Positions 44,562-53,882 of a DNA stretch of 64,000 bases are shown in pieces. Source of the stretch: Micromonospora terminaliae (GTDB taxonomy: Bacteria; Actinomycetota; Actinomycetes; Mycobacteriales; Micromonosporaceae). A program made the translations under genes and the position numbers. How positions within the stretch are numbered: position 1 is the first letter of the stretch; each line of letters opens with the position of its first letter. Location of the stretch: the NCBI RefSeq assembly GCF_009671205.1, contig NZ_CP045309.1:1984001-2048000 (forward strand), written 5' to 3'. The notes beneath the pieces were generated by a model. It was not told the origin of the DNA, did not search any database, and worked only from the letters and a program-made list of their open reading frames with translations.

Positions 44562-45788
44562 TCAGGACTGCTCAGCGGTGTCGCCGTTGTCGGTCGGCGC
44601 CGGGTGGGCGAAGGTCAGCGGCGTGTCGGAGACCAGGAGGATGCGGCCGGCGGCGGCGGCCTTGGTGCAGTTGTTGCGCACCGCCCCGGAGCTGACCGTG
44701 CGGCCGAGTTGTCCGCCGAGCGCGGTGGCGATGTCCTGCGGGGTCATCGCCCGGCCCGGGTTGGCGGCCAGGACGTCGAGGGTGAGCTTTTCCAGCTCGC
44801 CCCGGCCGAACGGCTGGCTGCCGTCCGTGTTGAGGGTTCCGTCGCCGCGCCGGCCCTCGCTCCTGAAGACGCCGGTCGGGCGGGGGGTGGTGCGCGTGGG
44901 CAGGGTGACGACGTGGGTCTCACCGTCCGGCCCGACGACGTGCAGCGTGCCGTCCGGGCGGATGAGGGGCAGCACCGCCGCGGTGGCGCTCGGCGTGTTC
45001 CCCAGCCGCCGGATGACCTGGTGGCACAGGGGGCAGCGGGGCGGCTCGGGGTTCGGGTCGACGTCGCTGGCCTTGGTGGGGCCCGGGATCCACCGCTGCG
45101 GTGCGCCGGGGAGGCGGCGGGCGGCGTCGGCCTGCTCCATCGCGGTGAGCAGGCGGGTCGCGGTCGGGTGACCGATGCCGCTTTCCGCCACGATCACATC
45201 GAGGGTCGCGCCGTCATCGCCGTAGTCGGCCAGGACACCTTTGATGGCCATGACCTTGCGGTCCCCGGGACGCGCCGCCTGCACAACGGTGACAGTGGGG
45301 CTCTCGTCGCCCCCCGTGCTGTCGTCCTCGTCGCCGTCTTCGGTCTGGCCGGCCTCGTCCTCCGTATCGGCGCCGGCGTCGTCCGGGATAGTCCCACCCT
45401 CGCCGTCTCCGGGCTGATCAGTTCGCTCGGTATCGCCGGTGTCACCGGTGTCTGGCTCGGCGGCCGCGTCGTCGACGTCCGGGTCGCCGAAGTCAGCCTC
45501 GTCCACGATCGCGGCGTGCTCGTCACCGAGGTCGACGTCGTCCGGGGCAGCGTCGGGGTCCTCCGCCCGGTGCGCCAGGGTCCACTGGGTGGGCGTGCCG
45601 TCGGCCGGGTCGGCGTCGGTGTCCACCGCGACGATCACCCCAGCGTCCGCCAGGGTCTTGATCGCCTTGTCGGTGGTCGACCGGGCCTTGCCGGACTTGG
45701 CGGCCAGTTCGTGGACGTTGCCTCGGCCGAGTTCGGTCAGGGCGTCGAGGACCGCCTGCGTGGCAGGCGTCAGGGACAGACTTTCCAT
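44562..45788 (-). CDS. winged-helix protein with acidic linker and zinc motif
   Basis: 408 residues from an ATG with GGAGGG upstream. The N-terminus (TPATQAVLDALTELGRGNVHELAAKSGKARSTTDKAIKTLADAGVIVAV) is a MarR-like winged helix. A very acidic linker (about 60-165, rich in Asp, Glu and Thr) leads to a second winged helix (VLADYGDDGATLDVIVAESGIGHPTATRLLTAMEQ), a CPLCH half zinc site, and a third HTH-like segment (GELEKLTLDVLAANPGRAMTPQDIATALGGQ). Multi-HTH proteins of this type occur on actinobacterial mobile elements. It may be the element regulator that binds the GCTGTCAGG sites, but nothing shows this directly. Confidence 0.7.
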   Translation of the reverse strand: MESLSLTPATQAVLDALTELGRGNVHELAAKSGKARSTTDKAIKTLADAGVIVAVDTDADPADGTPTQWTLAHRAEDPDAAPDDVDLGDEHAAIVDEADFGDPDVDDAAAEPDTGDTGDTERTDQPGDGEGGTIPDDAGADTEDEAGQTEDGDEDDSTGGDESPTVTVVQAARPGDRKVMAIKGVLADYGDDGATLDVIVAESGIGHPTATRLLTAMEQADAARRLPGAPQRWIPGPTKASDVDPNPEPPRCPLCHQVIRRLGNTPSATAAVLPLIRPDGTLHVVGPDGETHVVTLPTRTTPRPTGVFRSEGRRGDGTLNTDGSQPFGRGELEKLTLDVLAANPGRAMTPQDIATALGGQLGRTVSSGAVRNNCTKAAAAGRILLVSDTPLTFAHPAPTDNGDTAEQS

Positions 45789-46009
45789 GTGCGATTCCCT
45801 CCTTGGGAACTGGGGTTGGAACGCCCGATGCGGTGTTCTGCCGGGCGGTGGTGCGCCGAGTCGCGGGCAGCGGTCAGCACGGCAGACGCGAGGTGCTGTG
45901 CGCTGCCGTTCTGGGTGCTGCTGATGGCGGCCCGGTGACCTGGGGCGGCGCGGCGCCGCCGGGGCCGGTGCCGGCGGCCGTGGGTCCGTCGGCTACCGAC
46001 TGCGGGAAC

Positions 46010-46741
46010 CTAGGCGCAGAGGTGGGCGAGTTCGGCCGGGGTGAGCTGGCCGGGGGTGCGGCTGCGCCAGGCGTCGGAGTGGCGCAGGTGCCACCAGCGC
46101 AGCAGTGACCGGCAGGCCGAGGCGAGGTCGTGGCAGACCGGCAGCGGGTAGGTCAGGCCGGGCTGGGTCTGGCGATGCCGCAGGTTGGTGTAGGCGGTCG
46201 GAGTCCAGCCGGCGCCGGTTTGGGCGATCTCGCCGACGAGTCGGCCCGGGTAGGGGATGTCGAAGGCCCTGGCGGCTTCGGTGTCGGGGAAGACCAGCCA
46301 AGTGTGCGGCTCCTGCTGGCGTAGGACGGCCACGCCGCGTGAGGGGTCGCCGGGTTGCAGGAGCAGATGCCGCTCGTCGCCGTCGCCGATCGGTCGGTGG
46401 TTGCGCCAGCCGCGATAGGCCGTGATGAGCATGGTCCCGAGGACGAGGTGCCGTTCGCGGGCGGCGAGTGCGTCGGTCAGCGCTTGGTGGTAGCCGGCCA
46501 GGTGTAGGTCGGCGCGGGCGGCCAGCTGCTGGTGGCCTGCCTCGGCGAGCTCAGTCAGCCGGGTGAGGGACTTCTCGAGGGTGGCGGTGCTGTCGTTGAA
46601 CCCGAGGGCGGTCTTGTGCAGGACGCGGGCGAGGTCGCCGAGGGCGTCCAGGGTGGCGGTGTCGTGGCGCCACGAGTGCTCGGGCAGGACGTCGTTGGTG
46701 TCGGCGGCGATGCGCCGTAGCGCGGGATCTGTCAAGAACAC
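46010..46741 (-). CDS. hypothetical protein of the accessory operon
   Basis: 243 residues from a GTG with GGAG upstream. The N-terminal half is a long helical stretch (ALGDLARVLHKTALGFNDSTATLEKSLTRLTELAEAGHQQLAARADLHL), likely a coiled coil; the C-terminal half is mixed and rich in Trp and His (CRSLLRWWHLRHSDAWRSR). I do not recognise a family. Lies between the 46838 and winged-helix genes on the same strand. Probably a conserved helper of the element. Confidence 0.55.
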   Translation of the reverse strand: MFLTDPALRRIAADTNDVLPEHSWRHDTATLDALGDLARVLHKTALGFNDSTATLEKSLTRLTELAEAGHQQLAARADLHLAGYHQALTDALAARERHLVLGTMLITAYRGWRNHRPIGDGDERHLLLQPGDPSRGVAVLRQQEPHTWLVFPDTEAARAFDIPYPGRLVGEIAQTGAGWTPTAYTNLRHRQTQPGLTYPLPVCHDLASACRSLLRWWHLRHSDAWRSRTPGQLTPAELAHLCA

Positions 46742-46784
46742 CCGGGTCTCCTTTTGCGGACGGGGAGGGTTGTGTGGGCATCCG

Positions 46785-46819
46785 GAAGGCCGGTCGCAGC
46801 AGGGCTGCGACCGGCCTTC
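46785..46819. terminator. 16-bp hairpin between accessory genes
   Basis: Perfect 16-bp stem (46785-46800 with 46804-46819) with a three-base loop. It lies between two co-directional genes, like the hairpin at 44512, so the accessory operon seems to be punctuated by hairpins. Confidence 0.7.
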
Positions 46820-46837
46820 GGTGTTCGGCGATGGGGG

Positions 46838-47527
46838 TTAGGCGATGGCGACGGCGCACAGTCGTGCGCCGCGGTGCAGGCCTCGCAGGTAGGCGCATGC
46901 CTCATTGAGGAAGCGGAACCGGTCAGCCACGGAGTCGCTGGCCGAGATGAGGAGGCGGCCGTCGGTGGTGATCAGCGCATCGCCGACCAGGGCGATACGC
47001 CAGTACAGCCCCGCGTAGGCGGCTTCACCCGCCTGGTAGACGGGCAGCTCGTAGGGGTCGAAGGAGTGGGCGAGCATCGCCAGGACGCGGGGCTGTTGTT
47101 CGAAGCGGCGGCGGGCCTCGGCCAGGGGGACCTTGGCCGGGTCGGCGTGGTGCTGGGCGAGGTAGTCCTCCCAGCTGCGGGCCGGGCGGGTTGTTGCCGC
47201 GATGTGGGTGTTCCAGGCGTGCCAGCGCCGGGCGGCACGTTCGGCGGCCTTGGCGGCGGTGCCGGTCAGGTCGAGGCGGCTCTTGCGGCCGCCGGCGGCA
47301 ATGGTGATCGCGCCGAACCGGCGGGCGGTGTGGAGCAGGTAGTAGCGGAAGAAGCGGGTCAGCCAGCCGATCAGCCGGCGGTGGCGGACGTGGTAGCGGC
47401 GGGTCGGGGTGCCGTTGGCGTGCAGCACATCGTGGACCTTCTCGGAGGCGGCGAACCAGTCCATGTCATCGCTCGGGGCGAAACAGACGGTGACAACGCG
47501 GATGGTGAGCTGCCTGGGCTTGAACAT
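46838..47527 (-). CDS. hypothetical protein, first gene of accessory operon
   Basis: 229 residues from an ATG with GGAAGGGAG nine bases upstream. Starts MFKPRQLTIRVVTVCFAPSDDMDWFAASEKVHDVLHANG and continues with RRLIGWLTRFFRYYLLHTARRFGAITIAAGGRKSRLDL. Basic in the first half, acidic later. I do not recognise it. It is the first gene downstream of the dense GCTGTCAGG/CTGACAG cluster, so it should be under the control of whatever binds there. Confidence 0.55.
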   Translation of the reverse strand: MFKPRQLTIRVVTVCFAPSDDMDWFAASEKVHDVLHANGTPTRRYHVRHRRLIGWLTRFFRYYLLHTARRFGAITIAAGGRKSRLDLTGTAAKAAERAARRWHAWNTHIAATTRPARSWEDYLAQHHADPAKVPLAEARRRFEQQPRVLAMLAHSFDPYELPVYQAGEAAYAGLYWRIALVGDALITTDGRLLISASDSVADRFRFLNEACAYLRGLHRGARLCAVAIA

Positions 47528-48082
47528 GGCAGTGTGCTCCCTTCCTGAATGGGTGGGCAGGGGTGAATGCGCGGTGGTGCCAGCGGGCCGCGGCGTCTGA
47601 GCCGGCGAGCTGCCGTGAAGGGCGCGGGGCGTGGATCACGAGCCGACCTCAGGTGGGCTGTGGGTGACCCCGCTGGCGCGGGCAGGCTGCGGAAGGGGCA
47701 GACGGCGGCGGTGCGAGCAGATAGAAGAAGCTGCACCGTAGCTTCGTGACCTGACAGCACAGCCCTTGTCAGAAATCACGACTATGCCTCTGAGCTGCAC
47801 TGACAGAACCAGCTGCGCGGCTGTCAGGTTGCCTCCACTGACAGCTACAGTGCGCGTCCGCCAAGCGAACGGTCGGCGTGCTAATGCCCAAATGCTGCGA
47901 TGGTGGAGGCGACGGGACCGGGAACAGGTTGTCGTGGGACTGCTCAGCGCGGCTCTGCTGGAGATCCGCATGCTCGCCTTTAGGCCGGACCTGTTGCGTT
48001 TTTCGCGCTCGGTCAGGACCTGGGAGAGGCCAAATCAAGCCGGGAGGCTGGCTTGTCGGTGCTCGGACCTAGTCTTCGGACC
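47528..48082. promoter_or_regulatory. divergent regulatory region of the accessory operon
   Basis: 555 bases between the accessory operon (minus) and the DinB-like gene (plus). It contains the CTGWCAG cluster at 47751-47844. TAGTCT at 48070-48075 lies seven bases before the DinB ATG and would serve as -10 of a leaderless transcript. No gene is seen. Confidence 0.5.
47751..47844. promoter_or_regulatory. cluster of CTGWCAG near-palindromes
   Basis: Five copies in 94 bases: CTGACAG at 47751, 47800 and 47838, TTGTCAG at 47766, CTGTCAG at 47821. The 47820-47828 copy is GCTGTCAGG. The heptamer is symmetric around a central A/T. Dense clustering upstream of an operon suggests operators of a DNA-binding regulator. 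Confidence 0.55.
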
Positions 48083-48802
48083 ATGACGCGGTATGTCGAC
48101 GAGGATCTGCGCGGTGCGGAGTTCCGCGAGTGCGATCTGACCGGGGCGCGCCTGATCGGCGTCGTCATGCAGGATGCCGTGATCGACGGGCTCATCACCA
48201 ACCTTGTGGTGAACGGTGTCGAGGTCACCGGGTACGTCGAGGCAGAGCTGGACCGGCGTCATCCGGTGCGGGTGCTGATCCGCTCCGAGGACCCTGGCGA
48301 TCTACGCGAGGCAGCGCGTCAGCTCCATGCCGGCTGGGCCGCGACGATCGAGCGAATCCGCCGGACGCCCGGCATCGAGCGCCGCAGCGTGAACGACGAG
48401 TGGTCGGCGGTGCAGACGATGCGCCACCTGGTCTTCGTCCACGACTCTTGGTTCCGCCGCTGCTGCCTGGGCTCGACGGAGCTGTTCACGCCGATGGGCA
48501 TCGGTACGACCATGGAGCCCTACCGTGAAGCGCACGGGCTTGACCTCTCGCTCGATCCAGCCCTCGACGAGATCGTGAGAGTGCGTGACGCACAGGCCGC
48601 CGAGCTCGAGGCCTGGCTCGACGAGGTCACCGCTGCGCAGCTCGCAGCACGGGCGCCGGTGCCCGATGACGATGTCTGGCCGCCGTACGCCCGGGGCCGC
48701 TCGGTGCGGCAGTGCCTCGGCACGGTGCTCAACGAGACCTTCGAGCACAACGGCTTCTGCGTCCGCGACCTCGACCTGATCGAGGCACAGAACGCTGAGT
48801 AG
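48083..48802 (+). CDS. DinB-like protein with pentapeptide-like N-terminus
   Basis: 239 residues. The first 45 (DLRGAEFRECDLTGARLIGVVMQDAVIDGL) resemble pentapeptide repeats. The rest (HAGWAATIERIRRTPGIERRSVNDEWSAVQTMRHLVFVHDSWFRRC and GTVLNETFEHNGFCVRDL) fits a DinB/MDMPI four-helix fold with histidines that could bind a metal (HLVFVHD, EH). Such proteins act as thiol-dependent transferases or as unknown stress proteins. A chromosomal-type cargo gene. A TAGTCT box suggests a leaderless mRNA. Confidence 0.75.
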   Translation: MTRYVDEDLRGAEFRECDLTGARLIGVVMQDAVIDGLITNLVVNGVEVTGYVEAELDRRHPVRVLIRSEDPGDLREAARQLHAGWAATIERIRRTPGIERRSVNDEWSAVQTMRHLVFVHDSWFRRCCLGSTELFTPMGIGTTMEPYREAHGLDLSLDPALDEIVRVRDAQAAELEAWLDEVTAAQLAARAPVPDDDVWPPYARGRSVRQCLGTVLNETFEHNGFCVRDLDLIEAQNAE

Positions 48803-48888
48803 GGCCGGCTACGGACTCAGCATCTTTCCGCTAAACCCAGCCATCCCCACAGACACAGGCAGAACCCCTTACATCAAGCTGATCTTGC

Positions 48889-49094
48889 TCAGATCACCTC
48901 ATTGATCTGGAACCCATCATCGAGTAGCACGAAGCTGCGCTGCTCATCCGGCCGATTGTCGAGGTGAAATCCCCACTCGTAGACGATGGCGTCACCGAGA
49001 CGCAGCCCCGGCGCGCGTGCAGCTTCCCGTCCCGCATCACGGTCACAGGCGTCGGTTCACGCTCGGAACCATCAGTCACACGCAACAGCTGCAC
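48889..49094 (-). pseudogene. small frameshifted gene
   Basis: Two frames join into one sensible protein: frame one gives MQLLRVTDGSEREPTPVTVMRDGKLHA from GTG 49094, then near 49015 the reading moves to another frame giving GLRLGDAIVYEWGFHLDNRP and DEQRSFVLLDDGFQINEVI before a stop at 48889. Neither frame alone makes sense for its full length. Total about 68 codons. Family unknown. Either a real frameshift or a sequencing error. Confidence 0.6.
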
Positions 49095-49137
49095 AGGTCG
49101 ACGACTCGACGACCAACCATGATCGGCAGGACAGTCC

Positions 49138-50046
49138 CTAGCCTGGGCGGCGTCCCCAAGCCGAGATCAACGGCGCGAGGGTGAGGTCGAGCTCGCCGGC
49201 CTCGACGGCGGCCAAGTGCGCGTCGATTTCGACGTCGTTGGCCAGCCCTGCGGCGAGCAACTCGGCGCGGACCATGCGCACCGTCGCGGTCTCCAGCCGG
49301 TCGCAGGCTGCCCCGCCGACCGGGAAGTAGCCGGCCGCCGTGACATCGACCAGGCCCGCCGCTCGCAAGGCTCGCGGCAGCGTACGGCCGTAGCGCAGAT
49401 CGGCGCTGCGGCGGGTCATCAACTCCCGGACGGCGCGCCGCAGCTGGTTGGCGCGCCGCTGCGCCGGGCCAACCTCATCGAGGCAGGCCAACGGCTGCAG
49501 CTCGGTGTCGGCATCCTCTATCAGTAGCCGACCGCCGGGCCGCAGCGCCGCCACCATTGTCGCCAACGCTCGGGCACGGTCGGGTACGTGAACGAGCACG
49601 AGCCGTGCGTGTACCAGGTCAAACGTGCCTGGCTGCGGCGGCCTGTCCTTGACGATGTCGTGCCGGAGCACCTCGTAACTGCCGTGCGGGTCCAGCCAGG
49701 CCGGATTGACGTCCGTGGCGAGCACGTGACCGGTTGGTCCGACGGCCGTGGCGAGTGCTTCGGGAATGCTGGGGCCTCCGGCACCAACTTCCCAGCAGCG
49801 CCAGCCCGCCCTCACTCCGAGCCGGTCGAAGTGCCCACGTGTGACACCGTCGAACAGTTCGGCCAGCCAGGTGAACCGCTCACCCGCCTCCACTCGGGCG
49901 TTGTCGAGCAGGTAGCGGTGATCCGGGGAAGCCCCGGCGGAGTCCGGCGATGGGGGCCTGGACGGCGCTCCAGCAGTATTCACCGGCCCGCCCGCGGTCG
50001 TGTCCGGCTCGGATCCGGGGTCGGCTACGGGCTGCGATGAACTCAT
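49138..50046 (-). CDS. class I SAM-dependent methyltransferase
   Basis: 302 residues from ATG 50046; an upstream in-frame start at 50124 is less likely. Motif I is CWEVGAGGPSIPEALA, with HVLATDVNPAWLD as the acidic post-I motif, then TFDLVHARLVLVHVPDRARAL and LRPGGRLLIEDADTE. These are the signature of small-molecule methyltransferases of the UbiE/menaquinone-like type. The first 40 residues are Pro/Ser/Ala-rich and disordered. It appears to be cargo and has no coupled partner. Substrate unknown. Confidence 0.85.
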   Translation of the reverse strand: MSSSQPVADPGSEPDTTAGGPVNTAGAPSRPPSPDSAGASPDHRYLLDNARVEAGERFTWLAELFDGVTRGHFDRLGVRAGWRCWEVGAGGPSIPEALATAVGPTGHVLATDVNPAWLDPHGSYEVLRHDIVKDRPPQPGTFDLVHARLVLVHVPDRARALATMVAALRPGGRLLIEDADTELQPLACLDEVGPAQRRANQLRRAVRELMTRRSADLRYGRTLPRALRAAGLVDVTAAGYFPVGGAACDRLETATVRMVRAELLAAGLANDVEIDAHLAAVEAGELDLTLAPLISAWGRRPG

Positions 50047-50358
50047 GCCCACATCCTCACGCCCGATCGCGTGCTGTGTCAGCGCGACACGGGCTGAGCC
50101 CAGACGCAGCCTGGCTCCAGCCAACCAGGCCGACCCCTCGCCCTCGACACAATCGCCCGCTCATCCGCGGCCTCGGTGTCCCGACGCTCCCCGGCCGCCT
50201 GGCCGCGCTGCGCCGACTCCTACTCCAGGCCCCGGCGCCGATCGTCGTTGCGGCACTGTTGCCTTTTGGCGTGTCGACGTGAGGGCTTCGCCGGTGTCAC
50301 GGGTTGCCAACGCCGGACAGAGAGTGCCAACAGCCGCTGCTAGTCACATCACGGCCTG

Positions 50359-51213
50359 TCAGAGCACGAAGACGCCGTCGTCGTAGTTCGGGTTGTCCGC
50401 TACCGGCTGGCCGTGGTCGCTGGGCAGCGCCGTGAGCCGGACCCGGCCGGTGGCGCCGGCCGGTAGCCAGACCGCGTCGGCGGGGTCGTTGTGGTGGGTG
50501 GCGGTCGCGGCCGGGACGTCGCCGGGTTTGCCGCGTAGGAGCCGGTGGAGGTGTTCTTCGCGTTGTTCGCTGTGAAGCCAGAACAGCACCGGGTATCGGG
50601 GGCCGCCGCGGCGGATCAGCTGGGCGTACCGGTCGAGCTTGGTGACTACGCGGCTGCGTAGTGCTTCGGTGCCGGTGTCGGCTTCGAGGAAGAACCCGAC
50701 GTTGGTGTCGTCGACGCTCCATAGGCCGTGGCCGTCGGCGGTGATGGTCCGGTACTGCTTGCTGGTCAGCGTTTCGGACCACCACCGGTCCAGCTGCGCG
50801 TCGGGGTGGTGGCGGGCGTGTGCGGTGAGTCGGACGAAGAACTCGTTGGTGGTGAGTAGGTGGGTCAGGTGCGGGTTGGCCGACAGTCGCTGCACGGTTT
50901 GGCGGCTCGTGCGGGCGGTCGGTTCGGGCCGGTTGTGGGCGGCGGCTTGGAAGCGGTGCCCGTTGTGGCCGAGCGTCCAGTGCCATGGTTGGCTGCCGCC
51001 TCCGTCGCGGGCGAACCGGAATCGGTCCAGCAGGCCCAGGGCGGCCAGCTCGCTAAGCCGGATCTGGCAGGTCCGGCGGGCGTGGAACAGCATGCGGTGG
51101 ATCTGGTCGGTGGTGAGGACATGGTGGTCGTCGAGGAGTTGGAGCAGCAGGCGGTCGCGGCTGGTGATGTGGGGGTAGATGGCCAGTAGTCCGGCAGTAC
51201 GCGATTGCGGCAT
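50359..51213 (-). CDS. replication-relaxation family protein (transfer module)
   Basis: 284 residues from an ATG with GGGGTGAG upstream. The N-terminal winged helix (SRDRLLLQLLDDHHVLTTDQIHRMLFHARRTCQIRLSELAALGLLDRF) followed by LTTNEFFVRLTAHAR and WWSETLTSKQYRTITADGHGLW, then FFLEADTGTEALRSRVVTKLDRYAQLI, is the pattern of the replication-relaxation (Replic_Relax) family. These proteins accompany coupling ATPases in actinobacterial conjugative elements and are thought to bind the origin of transfer or act as a relaxase partner. Last gene of the transfer operon, 203 bases after the coupling ATPase. Confidence 0.85.
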   Translation of the reverse strand: MPQSRTAGLLAIYPHITSRDRLLLQLLDDHHVLTTDQIHRMLFHARRTCQIRLSELAALGLLDRFRFARDGGGSQPWHWTLGHNGHRFQAAAHNRPEPTARTSRQTVQRLSANPHLTHLLTTNEFFVRLTAHARHHPDAQLDRWWSETLTSKQYRTITADGHGLWSVDDTNVGFFLEADTGTEALRSRVVTKLDRYAQLIRRGGPRYPVLFWLHSEQREEHLHRLLRGKPGDVPAATATHHNDPADAVWLPAGATGRVRLTALPSDHGQPVADNPNYDDGVFVL

Positions 51214-51416
51214 AGATGCTCACCCCGTGGAGAGAGAGTCCCGTAGGGAGTCTGGATAGGTTGATCTTGGCCCCCGGTCCTGTCGGCCGGCGGGTTTGGG
51301 CAGTTCAGGCACCTGACAGGCCAGGTGGAGGGGACTCGTGTGGGGTCTCGTCTCGCCGACGCCCCCAAACGAGCCCCCGGTGCCGCACCCGGCCGAGCCC
51401 TCGAACGAGCCGAGCC

Positions 51417-53882
51417 TCAGCGGTCGTGTGCGGTCATGCGTCGCTTCATCGCGGTGCGGGCGAGCTGCTGCATTGGTGGCTCACCGTCGGCGCGGCTGTG
51501 GGCGGCGGCGCACGCCTGCCGGATCGCGGTCGCCTCACCCACGACCGGTGCCGGCGGGTTCGTCACGAACGTGAAGCTCGGTAGTTCCCGGTTGCCTACG
51601 AGGAGCCGGGCGGCGGCGGTGTAGACGTCGAGGTGCGCGAGGTCGTGCTCGTCCAGCTCGGGTTTGGTGTGCCGGGACAGCTCCCGCGCATCAGCCGGGT
51701 CGACGGTGAAGAACAGCTTCGACCGGGCGTTGGCCGACACCGCCGCGGCGACGTCCTTGGGCAGCTGGGCGAGGTCCTGGTGGGCGAGGACGAGCCCGAG
51801 CCGGAACCCGCGGGCCTCGGCCAGCATGTCCCCGACGCTGCCCGGCAGTGTCAGGAAGTTCTGGCACTCGTCGACGTACAGGCAGGCGTCTTTTCGCTGG
51901 TGTTCGGGGATGGTGGCGCGGGCGATGGCGGCCTGCCACACCCGGGCCACGATCAGCGAGCCGAGGATCCGGCTGGTCTCCTCACCGAGGATGCCCTTCG
52001 GTAGTCGGCATAGCAGCACTCCGCCGTCGAGTACCTTGCCCATGTCGAACGACGAGTGGGCGTTGCCGATCACGCTCTTGACGAAGTCCCGCAGTAGGAA
52101 CGCCCGCAACCGGGCGAGGACCGGGGCGATGACTTGGCCGCGGAACTGCTCGTTGATGCCGTCGTACCAAAGCCAGAACCCGCCGAGCCCGTCCGGGTCG
52201 TCCAGGCCGTGGGTGAACCTGGCCCGGAACTCCCGGCTCTGCAGCAGCGACGGGACCAGGCTCAGGGTGGGTTTGGCGTGCCGCATCAGCGTCAGACACG
52301 CCACCCGCATGGTGTCGTCCATGCGTGGCCCCCACTGCCCTTGAAAGATCTTCGCGAAGATCCCGACGAGGTTGTCCACCGCCAAGTGAGGGTCGCCCTG
52401 GTCGTCGAGGGGGTTGAAGCAGCCCGGGTTCTCCTGGTCCGGGTCGATGATCACGATCTTGTTGGCGTGGGAGGCGGGGAGCCGGTCGAGGATGTCGGTG
52501 ATCAGGTCCCCGCGCGGGTCGATGACCACCGTCCCGCGGCCGGCCTTGATGTCGCCGAGGATCATGTTCAGCAGTAGCGTGCTCTTGCCGACGCCGGTCT
52601 TGCCGACCACGTGCACGTGCTGCCGGGCGTCCGTCACGGTCAGGCCGACGCTGTGGCGGCCGATCTGCGACCGTCCCAGCACCTTCACGCCCCGCCCGCC
52701 CGCGGGCACCTGCACGGGCGCCGGCGCGGCCTTGGCCCGTGCCCGGTCCAGGCCTGGCACGGCGAGGTCTTGCGGCAGCGCCGCGAGGGCTGCGAGTTCC
52801 GGCACGGTCGCTAGGAACCCGCGCCGCAGCCGCCGTCCGGCGAGGGTGGCGACCGGCTGTCGCATCTTCATGCGCCGCAGCCGATTCGGGCCGGTATACG
52901 TCGCGGCGGCCGAGGCGATCGTGTGCCGCAGCCCGAGCAGCCGTGAACGGACCTGCCCGGCCCGCTGCGGGTCCGGTGGGGTCTTGTCCGCGTCGGCGGC
53001 CACCGCGAACCGAACCGCGATCTCGAAGTGCGGCACGCGCACGGCCTTGTCGACGACCGTGCGCGCGTCGGCGCTCGCCACCGGGTCCCGCTCGGCCGCC
53101 CGCACCGTGGGGTATGCCGGGGTGCGGGGCCGGGATGAGCCGGGCGTGAACACGTCGAGAAGCCACAGGAGGGGTTCGATGGCCAGCCGCACCGCCCCGG
53201 AGACGGCGCGGGCGGCCACGTCGGGCCGCCCGTGCGGATGGTTGCCGGTGGTGGCTGCCGCCCGTCTGGTTGCCCGGACGCGGCGGGTCGATGCCGGGCG
53301 GGCGAGGACCTGCACGCACGCGTGTTCCCGGTGGCGTACCTCGGCGCCGGCAGCGAGCAACGCCCGCAGCGGGTCGCTGTCGTGCTCGCTGCGCAGCGGC
53401 AGCCCGTCGGTGTGCTGCGGCCAGTGCGCCCCACCCACCTGCTCACCCACGATCAGGGGGATCGGCGCGGCGGCGTCGGTGGTCGTCGCGGTGGCGGCGG
53501 GCCACGCCGCGCGGACGGCGGCCTCGACCGCGCCGGCCGGCACCGTGCCGGGCACCCACACCCGGATCGTCAGGGCGCGGCCGGTCCAGGTGTACTCCCA
53601 CCCGACGTGCGGGTGGCCGTAGAGCCTGCGCCGCCACCCTGGCGGAGTCAGCACGCCGACGAGCATGGTCCAGAACGCGGCGGCTGCCTCCTTGGTGACC
53701 TCGGGTGGGGCGGCGATGGTCAGCCACCGCGCGCCGGTCACGAGTCGCTTGTGCCGCCAGGCGAGCAGCTGGTCATGGGCGAACACCGCGCCGACGATCG
53801 CGGTGGCGGCGAGAACACCGAGCCATGGCCGGGCGATGATCCAGTGTGGGGCCTCTTCGGGCCAGGTCGGGTCCACCATCAC
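51417..53882 (-). CDS. type IV secretion coupling-type ATPase (TraD/TraG-like)
   Basis: 821 residues. One or two membrane helices near the N-terminus, then a long linker and a RecA-like motor with Walker A HVVGKTGVGKSTLLL (about 425-437), IDPRGDLI and Walker B ACLYVDECQNFL (about 666-677). The end (ANARSKLFFTVDPADARELSRHT) matches the TraM-recognition part of coupling proteins. It brings DNA-protein complexes to the channel. GTG 53882 overlaps the VirB4 gene stop; ATG 53879 has better spacing to its GGGAGG site. Confidence 0.9.
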   Translation of the reverse strand: MMVDPTWPEEAPHWIIARPWLGVLAATAIVGAVFAHDQLLAWRHKRLVTGARWLTIAAPPEVTKEAAAAFWTMLVGVLTPPGWRRRLYGHPHVGWEYTWTGRALTIRVWVPGTVPAGAVEAAVRAAWPAATATTTDAAAPIPLIVGEQVGGAHWPQHTDGLPLRSEHDSDPLRALLAAGAEVRHREHACVQVLARPASTRRVRATRRAAATTGNHPHGRPDVAARAVSGAVRLAIEPLLWLLDVFTPGSSRPRTPAYPTVRAAERDPVASADARTVVDKAVRVPHFEIAVRFAVAADADKTPPDPQRAGQVRSRLLGLRHTIASAAATYTGPNRLRRMKMRQPVATLAGRRLRRGFLATVPELAALAALPQDLAVPGLDRARAKAAPAPVQVPAGGRGVKVLGRSQIGRHSVGLTVTDARQHVHVVGKTGVGKSTLLLNMILGDIKAGRGTVVIDPRGDLITDILDRLPASHANKIVIIDPDQENPGCFNPLDDQGDPHLAVDNLVGIFAKIFQGQWGPRMDDTMRVACLTLMRHAKPTLSLVPSLLQSREFRARFTHGLDDPDGLGGFWLWYDGINEQFRGQVIAPVLARLRAFLLRDFVKSVIGNAHSSFDMGKVLDGGVLLCRLPKGILGEETSRILGSLIVARVWQAAIARATIPEHQRKDACLYVDECQNFLTLPGSVGDMLAEARGFRLGLVLAHQDLAQLPKDVAAAVSANARSKLFFTVDPADARELSRHTKPELDEHDLAHLDVYTAAARLLVGNRELPSFTFVTNPPAPVVGEATAIRQACAAAHSRADGEPPMQQLARTAMKRRMTAHDR

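Noticed and set aside
44547..45938. 463-codon plus-strand frame opposite the winged-helix gene
   Set aside because: Glycine/valine/arginine-rich shadow; the minus-strand gene has a good ribosome-binding site and winged-helix motifs.
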